A DNA stretch of 64,000 bases from Gleimia hominis (GTDB lineage Bacteria > Actinomycetota > Actinomycetes > Actinomycetales > Actinomycetaceae), in contig NZ_JASXSX010000001.1 in the NCBI RefSeq assembly GCF_032085515.1, positions 124,001-188,000 on the forward strand, given 5' to 3'. The notes beneath the pieces are model-generated. The model was not told the DNA's origin, ran no database searches, and was given only the letters and a program-made list of their open reading frames with translations. Below are positions 63,874 through 64,000 of this stretch, piece by piece (the stretch's first letter is position 1; every line of letters begins with the position of its first letter). The position numbers were made by a program, and so were the translations under genes.

Positions 63874-64000
63874 TTACACGGCTGTGAACAGCATGATCAC
63901 GATAGGCACTACCCCTATACACACGAAAGCGGGCAAAAGACACAGGCCTAGGGGAAGCACGAGTTTCACTCCCAGCTGCTGGGCTTGCTCTTGTGTTTGC
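63874..64000 (-). CDS. TadC-like type II/IV secretion F-domain protein, C-terminal fragment
   Basis: The frame on the minus strand ends in TAA at 63874-63876 and encodes QTQEQAQQLGVKLVLPLGLC followed by LLPAFVCIGVVPIVIML and FTAV. This is the typical end of a TadC/TadB-like inner-membrane protein, whose gene lies mainly beyond the right edge. It should precede the pilin gene as in tad loci; 63591-63873 shows no gene. Confidence 0.75.
   Translation of the reverse strand, partial: QTQEQAQQLGVKLVLPLGLCLLPAFVCIGVVPIVIMLFTAV

Overview
The window looks like a chromosomal segment of a moderately GC-rich actinobacterium, most likely of the Actinomycetaceae type (Trueperella, Arcanobacterium, Varibaculum, Gleimia and relatives). 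Pointers are the dnaX-recR-lysC-asd cluster, a gluABCD-type operon, a GTP-dependent PEPCK, a DUF6636-like/LRV membrane protein, a helicase next to a small tad-like pilus cluster as in Mycobacterium (Rv3649, Rv3654c-3656c), and a DtxR/IdeR-type iron box. The genus assignment is inference from gene content.

Layout. (1) 1-10790: right end of a siphovirus-type prophage (tape measure, Dit, tail tip with repeats, small proteins, holin, amidase), followed by two small genes and two overlapping large serine recombinases. (2) 10836-17124: an iron-boxed operon of two YbtP/YbtQ (IrtA/IrtB)-like ABC half-transporters and a complete ECF importer (S, T, fused double ATPase). (3) 17165-20273: decay and accessory zone with a frameshifted CDF metal transporter, an MFS/TetR divergent pair with a perfect 29-nt palindromic operator, and a C-terminal glpD fragment. 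(4) 20699-30616: tRNA-Gly, Nudix, azlCD, TetR, thioredoxin, asd, lysC, recR, dnaX, ybaK. (5) 30942-33360: tRNA-Ser, a small unknown gene, and a type I-E-like CRISPR array of 28 repeats and 27 spacers with no cas gene anywhere in the window. (6) 33422-38823: tandem-domain secreted phosphatase with an unusual N-terminal sorting-like signal, PEPCK, aldo/keto reductase. (7) 38937-47311: a six-gene glycan operon: a regulator-oxidoreductase fusion (winged HTH, ROK, Gfo/Idh/MocA), a sugar ABC importer, a secreted GH16 and a cytoplasmic GH20. (8) 47454-64000: SRP RNA, metal P-type ATPase, gluABCD, LytR_C protein, sirtuin, LRV protein, YghZ-like reductase, PAP2 phosphatase, YbjN protein, MrfA-like helicase, tad-like pilus genes.

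How the parts work together. The glycan operon reads as one path: GH16 cuts a polysaccharide outside, the binding protein and two permeases import oligosaccharides, GH20 removes terminal HexNAc inside, and the three-domain protein presumably senses and/or oxidises a product. The iron operon pairs exporter-fold siderophore-importer half-transporters with an ECF module under a likely DtxR-family box. No cas genes are present, so the CRISPR array must depend on proteins encoded elsewhere.

A recurring feature is short tandem duplication (15-51 bp units) inside or beside unrelated genes (dnaX, PEPCK, YbjN, the tad-like gene, the YghZ-like gene, the gluD/LytR_C junction), mostly in multiples of three. 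Strongest candidates for something new: the regulator-enzyme fusion, the N-terminal LAHTG-TM-Arg segment on the phosphatase, and the excess of inverted repeats in CRISPR spacers.
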